Assembly (NCBI RefSeq): GCF_008831285.2
Contig: NC_045141.1
Coordinates: 3,427,224-3,491,223, forward strand
Length of the DNA: 64,000 bases
Direction of reading: 5' to 3'
Source: Nymphaea colorata
Lineage: Eukaryota; Streptophyta; Magnoliopsida; Nymphaeales; Nymphaeaceae
In this document: piece after piece, positions 23,285-34,789 of the stretch
Layout: every line of letters starts with the position of its first letter
Numbering within the stretch: position 1 is the stretch's first letter
Position numbers and translations under genes: made by a program
The notes under the pieces: generated by a model
Seen by the model: the letters and a program-made list of their open reading frames with translations, nothing else
Told to the model about the DNA's origin: nothing
The model's database searches: none

Positions 23285-25606
23285 CAACTTTTTAGGAATG
23301 TTTTTAATTTCAACACCCCCTCATTTGTTTCTTCTAGTTATAACCATATCATTGACATATAATAATAGAATTACACTCCCCCTCGAGAAAACAAATAGTG
23401 CAGTATTGGCATAACCTGATTTAATATGATAGTGTTCTACAACTTAAATAAATTTGTCAAACCAGGTCTTATGAGCATGGTTTAAGCCACAAAGTGCTTT
23501 CTTAAGGCATAGAATTTTGTTTTTAGAGAGGTCATACTGGGTAGAGCTTTCATTGTTGACAATTTTGTCTAATTCCTCATTCAAAAAAGCATATTTAAAG
23601 TCCATTTGATCAACCTTTAATAGAAGAAACAGTGAGAGGAGTTCAAACAGATTGTAAATGAACAACATGGGCAACAATTTTTAGCATAGTTTTTAGCAAC
23701 TAATCTAGTCTTGTATCTTTCTATATTTCTATCACTTTTATATTTGATTTATATACTCATTTACATCTTATAGGTTTTTCATTTTTAGGAAGATCAATGA
23801 TTTCTTAGATTCTACGTTTTTGAAGTACATCTGATTCATTTATTGTATCTTCTACCCATTGTTGTTTGTCTTTGGCATCATGATAACAAGTTGAATTTTT
23901 CGAAAAGTAAATACTTATGAAACAAGTTCCATGGTTTGGTGAGAAAGGTTCATATGAAGCAAATTTTGTGGGTGGTCTTATGATTGTTGTGGACCTTCTT
24001 ACATTAGCCTATTCATTTCTATTAGGTATATCACGTTGGTGTGTTAACAATGAACAATTCATTACTTCCAATTTTATTTTCAAAATGGTCTCTTTATCAA
24101 TTGAACTAGGTTTAATATCTTCCTCATCATTATTTATAGTAGAAATGTAAGAAAAAAATCTTCCAATGATGAAGTTGAATTTCTTTTTCAGGAAAAGTTA
24201 CATTTTTAGATGCATATAACAAAAAACAAAGACACAAGGAATAGCATTGCTAGAAAGTTTGCATGGATATCAGTCGAAACAAAAAACTTGCATCCAAGTT
24301 TTTTTAGTCGATTATAGTTGGGTTCAATCTTTTAAAAGTTTATAAATAAGAGAAAAAATTGGAAGACATGAAGAGGGCATTTGTATTTATCAAACAGACA
24401 ATTGTAACGGTATTCTCAGCCCAAAATGTTTTCAGGACATTCTTTGAAATAAGAAGGATTCTAGTAGTTTCAATGATATGCTTTTCCTTTTTTTCCATTT
24501 TGTTGGAGTGTCTTAAGACATGCCTTCACTATATAATACCATAATCTTGTACTATTTTCTAAATTCATTGAATCAATTCTAATAATGTTAGAGTTGACTT
24601 AACTTGGGTTTGGATCAATTTATGGAAAATGTTGAAGCAGCTAAAACCTTTGTATTTAGATTTAAGCAAGTACATCCATGTATATTTAGTAAAGTCATCA
24701 ATGCATATAACATAATATGAAAAACCAACTTATGTGATTACAGGTGCTGGCCCCATACATCCAAATGAAATAATTCAAATGGTTTAAAAGAGGAATTTTT
24801 TCTTGAACCAAATGGATATGATATCAATTCCCCAAGATACAATATTTACAAATGTAGTCCTCTTTATAAAAATCCTTAACAAAGGATAGCAGAGTCAATT
24901 TTTTTATTCATTGTTTGTAAAGAAGTTCTATCTATTTTCTTCACAATATTACAAAACGGATTTTTTCTATGTCAAAAAAGTTCATGTAGTATAAGTCTCC
25001 TCTCATATAACCTTTCCAATCCACTTCCTGGACTAGTGATCCTGCACAATACAACTTTTTGATGAGAAGTGAACATCGTACCAATGGTCGGTTACTTGAA
25101 AAATGGATAGAAGATTTAAATTTAGCTTATGGATGTAGCAAACTTTAGGGATTTGAACATTTTGGAATTTTGAAGATTTTTTCAAATTTTCTACTATTTT
25201 TTATGTTTAAATTTGTTCCATCAACTGTAGAAACATAGTTATTTGAATAAATATGTTTACATTCATAAAGAAAAGTTTCATTTAAGGTCATATGAAAGGA
25301 AGCACCGGAGTTGAGAAACCACAAATTTGTTCCTTCATTACAGGAAGAAACAACTGTCCTAATAAAAGGATTCCCTTTGACCAAAGGATGTAGAGCTTGG
25401 ATAAAGTTGAGTAATTGAGGCTTGCATCCTACCATTGAATTTTAAGATCATTTAAAGAAGTTTTTCCTTTCTTTTTATAGTTGCAGCTCTTTCCTTCTCT
25501 TTCTTTAATTTGGGACATTTATGTCTTATGTTCCTCAGTTGCTTGAATGGTGACAAATCATGTCTCATAGAAGTCTTCATTATTTTGTTGATTGAAGTTT
25601 TGAGGT
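23285..25606 (-). pseudogene. Old Copia pol remnant (gag end, protease, integrase, partial RT)
   Basis: Read right to left. A gag-like basic tail after a CP residue pair lies near 25480-25520. A protease fragment, 25145-25435, has WFLNSGASFHMT, with the catalytic Asp of DSGAS changed to Asn. A badly interrupted integrase stretch at about 24350-24860 still shows a QQNG-type motif. A reverse-transcriptase fragment, 23444-23677, has VDQMDFKYAFLNEELD and CLKKALCGLN; further down the expected YVDD reads YVND. RNase H is not visible. Stops and frameshifts are everywhere. This element is much older than the one at 1562. It is interrupted at 25606 by a hAT insertion; its 5' part resumes at 29544. Confidence 0.85.
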
Positions 25607-25623
25607 CAATGTTGTAAGAAGCG
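25607..25623 (+). repeat. hAT left terminal inverted repeat
   Basis: Pairs with 29527-29543 at 15 of 17 positions. It begins with CA, as hAT ends usually do. Confidence 0.8.
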
Positions 25624-26465
25624 TACACCTAACACAAAAAAAAAAATGTGACTCAAATCATTTTTTAGAAAAACCGCCTTGAGGCAGGGCCATGAAACAC
25701 ACGCGTCCCTGAAGCATGTGCCTCATTTGGTAGAGGCGTGCCTCCATCGTGTATGCCTCAGGAACAAAGTCTGTTTAATGTTTTTAATTGTTGCCAAGTG
25801 TTGCAAGTGGTGTCTTAGTTTATTATATGTTTTGGCATATGTATTCTTACTATATGACTTGGCATTTAATGCATCTTTACTTTATTGTATTTTCTTTCAA
25901 ATTTTTTGCATGCCTTGGTTCATGCTGTTTTTTTGTGCTTCATGGTAGACAACTATGTTCGATCATTTACCGAATCAATTTAAGAGTATTTATTACATTT
26001 TTTATTTAAATAAATAAAAAAACATAAAAATTTACATTACTACAATTACCCTATTTATTATATATTTTTTTGTCGATGCTTTTTTTTTCTTTTTTTGTTT
26101 GGGTTATATTTTTTTCTTTTCTTTTTCTTTATTTCTAGATTAAACATGTTCTTGTTTTGGAAGAGTTGTATGTCTTCTTCTTTTTTGTTTAGTATGTATC
26201 GTATTAAAGAACATGGCAATGGTAATTGATGCATTGTAGTAGACAATCCGTCTATATTTTTATGTGTTTTTTCAATAGTTGTTTTGTATTAAGTTTGTAA
26301 TATGTTGTTACTTGTTAATAATTCAAATTTGTTGTATGGTGTCAATATTTGTTACATTATGTGTTGTTAATATTTCGGTATGTTTAGTAATTTGAGCTTT
26401 TGCATAAAATGTAATTGAACTTATTGGATGCTTACTGAATTGTTTTTTTTTGTATATTGTTTAGG

Positions 26466-29090
26466 TTTGACAAAAAATGCCAAAGGTCGGATCTAGCATG
26501 GGAACATTGTGTTGAAGAAAATCCTGATGATAAAAAAAAAAGGGGCAACTTGATATGCAATTATTGTATGGAAACTTATAGAGGTGGTGTTTGCAGAGTG
26601 AAACAACACTTGGCTGGAACTAAAAAAGATGCTAAAGCATGAGACAAAACACCACAAAGTGTTGTATAATTTTTCAATAATTATTTGCAGTTACAAAAAA
26701 GTGAAATACAAAAAAAGAAAGACAATATTGAATTGCATAAAAATGAATGTTTGGATGAAGGAATAATCCGTGGTGGCCTTACATCTCCCAATGTTCATAA
26801 ATTTGGAATTTCACGAGGTCCAATGAATCAATTTATAACTTCAGATATGAGACAACCAACAATCAACAATGCCTTCAAAAAAGAGAAAAGAAAGCAAGTA
26901 GATTCTACCATAGTTCAGTTTTTTTGTTTTTGCAAACACTTTATCTTTTAACTTATGTAACAGTCCATATTTTGAGCGAATTATTGAAGCGGTGGGAAAT
27001 TATGGTTGATGATTGAAACCACCAACCTATAATGATATGCGGGCTTCGATCTTAAAAGAAGAAGTTGACAAAGTGCAAATAAAATTAGAGGACTACAAGA
27101 AGACATAATTGAAGACTGGTTGTACCATAATGGAAGATGATTGGATTGATGGTAAAAGTAGAAATCCGATTGACTTTCTTGTAAATAATCCTTTACGTAC
27201 AGCTTTTTTTAAGTCTTATGATATTAATGGTGTAAAAGAGACAATTGATAATTTGGTAAAATTATTCATGGAGATAATTAAAGAAGTTGGAGAGAAGAAG
27301 GTAGTGCAAGTAGTTACTGGTAATGCTACTAACTACAAAGCTGTAGGTATGAAGTTAAAAGAAATTGATGGCTTTTAATATATCTTTTGGACACCTTGTG
27401 CAGCACATTGCCTAGATTTAATTCTTAAAGACATTGCTAAGATACGTTTGCATAAGGAAGTGATTGAAAGAGCAAAAGTTGTAAGTAACATTTATATATG
27501 GACATACCTGGGCAGTAAATTTGATGAGAAAATATATAAATGGTAAAGAACTTCTATGACCTACTATTACATGTTTTGCTACTTTGTATCTTATTTTACA
27601 GAGTATTCGTACAAATAAAATAGTATTGAAGTACATGTTTTTGTCTTCAGAATTTCAGGGCATTGATTATGTAAAAATCCCAAAGGTAAAGAGGTAAGTG
27701 AATTGTTACTCAAGATGAAAGGTTTTGGAAGACAATATCATATATTATTAAAGTTACAGTACCTCTAGTGAAGGTGTTGAGAGTTTTTGATTCAGAAGAA
27801 AAGCCAGTTATGGGATTCTTGTATAATCATATGAGAATGGCAAAATAAAAAATAGCATATAATGTAAATAATGATCTTAAAAGGTGTATGAAAATTTGGC
27901 AAGTAATTGATAATAGGTTGGGTAATCAAATCATCATTTACATGCTATAGGGTATTATCTGAACCCATATTTTCATTATGATAATGATGTCCTCAAAGAT
28001 AGAAGAATAAAGGCTAGGCTAATGGAATGTTTATAAATTATGGTGCCTATTATAGAAGAAAGATGTGATATTTTAGTTCAACTTGATTCATAAGAGAATA
28101 AATTTGGTGAGTTCGGCAAATCATTAGCAATTGGAACAAGAAAGAAAAAAACATCCTGGTATAATTTTTTTATTGATTGATTTATATTATGAACTTATGA
28201 GTGGATCAAATGAAATTATCTAAATGGATCAAATGAAATTATCTAAACTACTCTTCTTGTTTATTTTTGTCAGCTGCTTGGTGGAATACATTTGGCGATG
28301 GTACAAAAGAATTGAAGAATTTTGCTATGCCAATTCTCAATCTTATATGCAATGCATCAGGATGTGAGCCTAATTGGAGTTCATTCTCTATGCTAAATAA
28401 CTAAAACAGTCAAACTATTTATTGTTCTACCATTCAAATGTTTTTTTGTAATTGGTAGATGATTAACTTATGCAATTATATGATACGTACATACAAAAAG
28501 AAGAAATCACCTTGAGTATGAAAAACTTAATTTTTGGTTTTTGTCATGTATAATATGAAGTTGAATGAAAAATAAATGAGAAAGAAAAGTACTCAAGATC
28601 CATTATGTGTTGACATTATTGATTCAGATGATGAATGTGTTGTTGGCGGAAGAAGATTCTGTTATACCACTTTCATTGGATGATTCTAAGTTGCACTTGT
28701 CATTTGAGATAAAAGACATTAATATCCGCCCTTTCGAAGATATATCAAGGTCTACGAAAATGCGTAAAAGTGCTTCATCTTCTCAAAAGAAAAGTGTTGA
28801 CAAAGGTAATGTTATACGTTTGTAATTTTTTGAAATAAAGATAAGAACATGGTCTTTTTTCTTTACTAACTGTTACATTTTGTTATGTGTTATTGTTTTC
28901 ATATGAAGGTAAAGCAATAATAGAATATTTAGAATATGAGAGTTTTGATGATGAAACAATTGAAGACGAAGATGAACCTATTCAATATATGGACGGTTCA
29001 AATGAAGATGAACTATCATCCATTAAAGAAGTGACAATGATGAAGATACGATTAACCAATTGCCTACAAAAGTCATTTGAACTTTGTTAA
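26466..29090 (+). pseudogene. hAT transposase, decayed
   Basis: Order along the strand: a BED zinc finger at 26490-26640 (CNYC ... RVKQHLAG); a DUF659-type segment from about 26800 to 27380 (GPMNQFI, GCTIMEDDWIDGKSR, NYKAVG); a CAAHCLDL motif at about 27400-27420; and the hAT C-terminal dimerisation region at about 28275-28392 (WWNTFGDG ... SGCEPNWS). An acidic tail follows after a likely former intron. The conserved DNA(S/T)N aspartate is now glycine (TGNATNY, codon 27319-27321), and several stops interrupt the frame, so it is inactive. The family binds its own transposon ends and cuts and pastes them in the nucleus. Some gaps may be real introns rather than damage. Confidence 0.88.
28202..28247. 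repeat. Perfect 23-bp tandem duplication
   Basis: The unit tggatcaaatgaaattatct plus aaa occurs twice in succession within the hAT transposase relic. Confidence 0.95.
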
Positions 29091-29526
29091 ATATCACTTG
29101 ATAATTGCACAAAATTAGTTACATTTTGTAAATTTTGTACATATACATATTTCAATATGATTACATCATTGTTCACCAATACTTGTTATTTACTTATTCT
29201 CTTAATTGATATTATCGTATGAATCTTGGTTTTCCTAGTTTTGTATATTTGTTTGTCAATGATAGTTCTATAACATTTAACTGTTTAGGACAGGTCGTGC
29301 TATGCGCCAACTATGCAAGCAGTCTTTGTATTATGTATGTTATGACATTGTATTTGTTTGAATTTACAAATTATTGTGGTTTGCATATGTTGTGTATTGT
29401 TATTTATTGATATGCTTAGTATTGTAGTCATTTTTTTTAGTTTTGTTGTTATTTTTATAAATATTATATAATTCACAAATTTGTCCGCGAAGCTTACGCT
29501 TCAATTAACGTCTCACCTCACCTTAT

Positions 29527-29543
29527 CGCCTTTTACAACATTG
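29527..29543 (-). repeat. hAT right terminal inverted repeat
   Basis: Complement of 25607-25623 with two mismatches. Confidence 0.8.
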
Positions 29544-30110
29544 TGTGAAGGTTCGGACATGGCAATCATACTATCATTCTTGTGAGGCTGACCAGACAAT
29601 CTGGTTTTTTCCAGGGTTTGAAGAAAAGTTGTTTTAGAATCACTAAATTTTGGTCAGAGACTATTTATAAACTTGGGCAACTTCAACATTCATTTTGGCT
29701 CATATAAAATAAGTAGATCTTAAAGTTGCTTCATCTCACTATAGAATTGTCTAATAGTTTTCTTTCTATGCTCGACCAGCATAATATCTTTCGTAAATTA
29801 GCATTATGTGCAACATCTTTCAATGTCAAAGTTTCCTTTATGTAATCGCATGCTTCATAAGCTATCTAAAAGTTAGATATGTGTGCTTGTGTTTTGGAAT
29901 CAACTCCAATTTGAAGCCAATTGATGGGTTTATGATGTCTACATTTCCATACTCTCTACTTTTTATTGTATTCATTTTGAGCCTTCTCTTTCTCAGTATC
30001 GGGAATTCTACTTCTTTTCCATCTACCTGTTTTTGAGGAACAAGTTGAGACTCTTCTTTGTTACCATCTACAGAGCCCCAAAAATTTCTTCCCCAAAAAA
30101 TATGTTCCAT
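29544..30110 (-). pseudogene. Copia gag remnant, upstream half of the split element
   Basis: Minus-strand reading shows gag-like stretches such as FYSEMKQL and LKLPKFINSL, broken by several stops. An 82-codon frame at 29862-30110 lies further upstream. The sequence continues the Copia remnant that ends at 25606; the hAT element sits between the two pieces. No 5' LTR could be recognised, so the upstream limit is uncertain. Confidence 0.6.
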
Positions 30111-30662
30111 GGGTGAAGCTCATGTTTTATAGTTGGAGGAAGAAAGTATGGGACTGTTGACATCAAACCAAATTATTTGCCTTTCATTTTCTAAATGCAC
30201 ACCTTACAGAATGATGCAGGCCAAGACTTTCTTCATGATGATAAATCCATATGCTGAATTCAGTGTTCAGCACCAATCAAAGTTCAATAGTATCAGTGAA
30301 CCTTTTTCAATCAAGTGAGGAAAACGGCACTAAACTGCTCACAAGAAAATGATTCTCACCCACAGCATGACAATCTTCAAAGAAGTTCAATAACATTGTA
30401 GCAGCACCAACAACTTGGAGATCACTTCAACCATTTGATTGAGTAACCAAACATAGCTGATACTGTGTAATAAAATATCAAGTAGCAGCCAAAACAGACA
30501 AACAAGGGAATCTGAACTGAGAATCTTAATAAATAAAGTCAGAAATTTACAATGAAAAAATGCTGAACTCGGAGCAAAAAAAAAGTTGCAATGAATAAAT
30601 AGAGTCCTCTTTCTATAGAAGAAGCAAAGGATTTGACTATTGGACTAGTTCCAATGGCAAAT

Positions 30663-30692
30663 GCTAGCTGTTGGAACTAGTCAACAGCTAGC
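30663..30692. repeat. Perfect 11-bp inverted repeat, 8-base loop
   Basis: gctagctgttg (30663-30673) pairs with caacagctagc (30682-30692) around gaactagt. Confidence 0.9.
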
Positions 30693-31080
30693 TCAAACGC
30701 TACTTTAAGCAATAGAAAACAAAAGAAAAAATATAAAAATAAAAGAGAGAAAAATATACAAGATATATACAGAAATATGCACATATATGTGAATTGGAAG
30801 GTTGAAATTGCATGCCCCCCCTGCTACGATGAACTGGGTTCCTTCGATATTAGTTGATCGGGTGGCCCGTTGTCTTTCTAAAAAAAGGAAGGCATGCTTC
30901 ATTCTTCTATTCAGTTCGGCCTTCCACTCGAAAACAATCTCTGCTCCTCTCTCTCATTGTCCTACTCCCACCTCTGACGACTGTGGGCATCTTGACAAAT
31001 GCAAAGCCACCATGACCCACCAGATGGACCTGGCGGAGGAAGCGCCCACCAGAGAAAGTGAAGCTAATGCCTCGCCACCT

Positions 31081-31224
31081 TGCTCTCTCTCTCTCTCTCT
31101 TTCTCTTTCACATCTCTGTCGCTGTCCTTCCTTCTCCCCCACTGCTCCATTGGGTCGCAAGCTCCAGCGAGGCAAGGCGAGATAGCGACCACCCATAGCC
31201 CTCTCTCTCTCTCTCTTTTCTCTT
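31081..31224. repeat. (CT)n-rich tracts
   Basis: Two CT runs, at 31081-31102 and 31200-31220, separated by GC-rich DNA. Confidence 0.85.
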
Positions 31225-31959
31225 TAGTCAATCAGCTCACTAGCGCCGGTGAGATGCCGTCTGACCAGAACCCCTATCCTTCTGTTTCCCCTAATTGAAC
31301 ACTTATTGGGCGTGAGCTGCCGAGAGGAAGTCCAATGCTGGAGGGAGTAGTATGCATTTGCTCTCTCTCTTCCCTTTCCCTTCTCTCGTCCTCTATGTCC
31401 TAGTTGAATTAGTTAAATTAGATCTCGTCTATGCATGTTATCAATGAAAGTGGCAAAAGTCTTCATTTCTCAAGGGTGTAAGGTTTCACTTTTAGAATAT
31501 CTCGTTTGGAGTATATATTCAGCTTTGTGTATTATTTCTTTAACCTTTTCTAAGGCTACGCCATTAGAAGGTGGAACTTTTTTTCTGTCATGTTTATGGA
31601 GTGATGCTTTAGAATGATGCCTTTGAGTAACGAGCGAGTAGATCACTATTTGGAAGGGGTTTGGAGCTGTGACCCTTCCAGCTAAAAGCAGTCAATATTT
31701 GACCAATTCATACTTTATAAACTAAGCCTGCCATGTTAGACTACTACATTTCCACAATGTTCTTTGGCCTTTATTTGGAGTTATTCACTAACGGATCTGT
31801 ATTACTTACGTATCCAAAAAAATTGTATGAGTGGCTTTAATAGAACTGATTGCATAGATCTAAGATCCATGATTTACTTTTTCCTTTTTGTCAATTTGAC
31901 ATTTATGCATAATTGCAGAAATATCATTAAATATGTTACTTGGTTGCAACTACAGTGCT

Positions 31960-32850
31960 TCTAATGTTGCAAGAAAAGCTGAACATGTTTGTAAGGACAA
32001 GTGAGGATGCATGTTTAGAAATTGATAATGAATAGATGAATATGCATGGAGACTTGAATGTGGATGATGAGATTAACATGAGTGATGAGACATTTATGAA
32101 TGAAGAGATTGATGTGGATGAAGATATTAGTGTTGGTGATGAAGCAAACCATGGGAGTTTATGGGTGTTGTTTGCTACCATATGCTTATGGTGATAAGAG
32201 CAGAAGAAGTAAAAAAACTTCCAACAACATATGTACTCAAAAGATGGACATGACATGCCAAGAATGGTATAGGAAGGACGATTCTCCTGCAGCACCATTG
32301 CCAGAAGCAAGGTTGCCTTTGATTGTAAAAAAGAACTTTCTTCAAACGAGAGCAAACATGTGTGTCCACCAAGGATTGTTCAGCCACACATGTTACATCC
32401 ATGCATCAACTATGTTTGCTAAACTGATAGTAGATATGAGAGATCTTCTTACTAAGGAGGTGGAAACCTGTGAATGTAGTTACATTGTAGGTTTGTGAAA
32501 AATGCATATCAGCAATGTTGGTGAAACAGATTATGTTGCCAATGTAAAATCATGGACCTATTTAAACTAAGGGAACTGAAAAACAATTTGTATCAGGATC
32601 GAGCAAACCAAAGTGCACAGTTTGTGTGCAACTTGTCAGGGACATGGACATGAATCTCGCATGTGTTCGGTGTAGATGAAAGCAAGGTACAGTCATAGTG
32701 AATCAATTAGCAGTTATCTTCATAACTGGTATAACTAATAGCATGTGTCATTGTTTTTATGCAGGATCGCTTCAATGGACAGTGATGTAGCAGAACAAAG
32801 AATCTGCCATGAATGTCGAGAAACGAGTCATGATAAGCGAAACTGCCCAA
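31960..32850 (+). pseudogene. Relic exons with two CCHC zinc knuckles
   Basis: An acidic stretch (about 32040-32150: DLNVDDEINMSDE, EIDVDEDISVGDE) is followed by broken frames. Then come a knuckle CATCQGHGHESRMC at 32625-32666 and a second, CHECRETSHDKRNC, at 32805-32846. Both are CX2CX4HX4C and in the same frame class. A GT-AG intron of phase-compatible length fits between them (donor at 32687, acceptor ending 32764), but a TAG at 32673-32675 lies before the donor. Such knuckles bind single-stranded nucleic acid and occur in MULE-type transposases, their host derivatives and retroelement gag. I cannot assign the family. A lightly damaged host gene or transposon exon pair is the likeliest reading. 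Confidence 0.4.
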
Positions 32851-34427
32851 TGATGAAGCATGCCGTTATTTTTTTTTTTTGGTTTGTCTAATCTATGTGT
32901 TGTTATAATGTCAACCATGTCATTTACTTTAAAGATTTGCTTGATAGGATGTTGGACATTTTGTTCACATAAACATGGAATCATCACCTCCATAGCATGG
33001 TATGCTGGTGGAATGGACATTGTCATTACATTTACTTCAAGTTTGATTTTTCGCTTCACATTTACTTCACATCTCATTCGTCTCCTAATGTCGTGATCTA
33101 ATGCATTTCATTTCATTACTTGTTCCATTGTAGGTTTTGAATGGAAGGTACAAGTTGGGAAATGTATGTACTGCTTGTGGCAATGTTTGAGTTGGAGCTA
33201 ACGACTATGGAGCAAATGCACTTACCGTTTTTTGGCATATTTGTACACATTAGTCTTCTTTAGCATTTTATCAAGCAACATCTTGAAATCTTGGCACTGC
33301 ATGTATGCATTTTACATGAAAATATTGACTACATGGATTGAAGTAGGCATAATGGTAATTGATGGTACTGACTATTGAGACAACTGGCTCATATAATATA
33401 CCCACTTTACTTTTTACGAACTTTCATAATTTGTTGCTTTCTTGCAAATTTTCATAATGTTTCATAGTTAAAAAGTTCTAAAAGTTATAACTGGAAGATG
33501 GGACTAGTTGTGTAACGTTCAATTTGTCAAAAACAAGACAGTCAAATTGTTGGCTTTTCTTATCCTTGCATTTATTGAGTGCTTTTTGCCTTCTGTAAGT
33601 ATCTTTCTAGAACTTGAGCGGTCCCCCTTGTAGCGGCTTAAGTACTTCCATGGACCATAACATCTTTTCTGTCAGAAGAAGGTTGAGAATTTAATGCCCA
33701 AATGGGTCGTCAAATTATCTGATTAATTTCAGATGATGTGATTGAAATACAATGTACATTATGGATGAAGAAATAGATATAATGATGTTCTCCAATATCA
33801 AAACCTTTGAAGCTCACAACAAAAAATTCAAACGCCTACCTAATGTCATGAAACTTCAAAACCAATGAACATGGCAAGAAGTGTGACAAGGATGTGAGCT
33901 CTTACAAGAGATGTCAGCAATTAGTATATCAAATGTAAAAGTTCCCTAAAAAACAAGAAAATATTGTATATCTTTCCACATACAACAAAAATGGCACGTC
34001 AAGTACACTTCCAAATATATTGTCACATGCAAGGGGTGAAGGTGCCAAGTATTAATGATTTATATTAATGTTTATGTTGTTAATATGGCGGTGACTTATG
34101 CCATCAATCAGTTCTTGTTATCCTTTCCCCGAAAGCCTGGCTTCATCCAATGCTTCAATAACCTCTTTTAGATGTCCAATCTCTTTCCTTGCACGGTTTC
34201 GTTCACTGATAAAAGAATGAAAATTGTGTTCTTTCTCCACAGCTTAACCATCTTGTTTGTTGCACCATTGAAAGAAATGGCAATCTTTGCTACTTTCTCT
34301 CATAGTAATACAACAAAATTTTATGACAACAACAATTTGCTTCGTGAAAAAATCCATAGCTCAAGCCAGTAGAATTAACAAACCCAGTTTCAGCATCCAT
34401 AAAAGAGTTTTCCCACATATGGTCCAT
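32850..34427. other. AT-rich spacer
   Basis: No recognisable gene. Possible further exons of the zinc-knuckle relic could not be identified. Confidence 0.45.
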
Positions 34428-34435
34428 GTTGTACA
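34428..34435. repeat. 8-bp target duplication, left (gttgtaca)
   Basis: Identical to 34776-34783 on the other side of the GC-rich element. Confidence 0.85.
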
Positions 34436-34775
34436 TAGAGGTGGGCATCGGGCCGAGTACCCAACGGGTAGCCCGTACCCGTCCCAATCGGGCTTGGGCT
34501 CGGGCCCGGGCCCAGGCCTAAAAAAACAGTTCCAAGTCGACCCAGTAGGTACCCAGTTAAGCCCTATAGATTTTAAGTATTATTTTTTTAATTAATAATA
34601 TAAATTTTGTTATAAAAAATGTTTTTTATATTCAAAAAAATTATTTTATATTTTTAAAAATATTTTTTTATTGTAACCGGGCCGGGCTGGTGCCGGGCTC
34701 GGGTTTTGGACATCAGAGTGGCCCGAACCCGGCACTTATCTGGCCTGGCTGGGCCGGGCCGGGCCGGCAGGCCTA
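34436..34775. mobile_element. 340-bp non-autonomous hAT-like element with GGGCCGGGC arms
   Basis: Perfect 8-bp duplications (gttgtaca) border a segment that starts tagaggtgggcatcgggcc and ends gggccggcaggccta. Both arms are very GC-rich (gggcccgggccc, gggccgggccgg) and the middle (34565-34670) is nearly pure A/T. The arms could fold on each other. An 8-bp duplication and TAG...CTA ends fit hAT. There is no coding capacity. The left end resembles one end of the element at 36990-37879 (14 of 19 bases), so they are probably one family. Confidence 0.8.
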
Positions 34776-34783
34776 GTTGTACA
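34776..34783. repeat. 8-bp target duplication, right (gttgtaca)
   Basis: Identical to 34428-34435. Confidence 0.85.
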
Positions 34784-34789
34784 ATTCTG

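Larger units (their letters stand above)
25607..29543 (+). mobile_element. hAT DNA transposon, 3.9 kb, inserted in a Copia remnant
   Basis: The left end caatgttgtaagaagcg (25607-25623) and right end cgccttttacaacattg (29527-29543) form 17-bp terminal inverted repeats with two mismatches. Subterminal DNA has gccttgaggc/gcctca words typical of plant hAT elements. A decayed transposase lies inside on the plus strand. The flanking octamers tttgaggt and tgtgaagg agree at only about 5 of 8, so the target duplication is eroded or misplaced by a base. Copia gag-like sequence on both sides fixes the insertion point. Confidence 0.85.
30120..31950. other. Spacer with hairpin and CT-rich tracts
   Basis: No gene recognised. 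A GC-richer patch with CT microsatellites at 30930-31400 looks like a plant 5'-UTR/promoter region or a decayed one, upstream of the zinc-knuckle relic. A perfect inverted repeat lies at 30663-30692. Confidence 0.4.
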
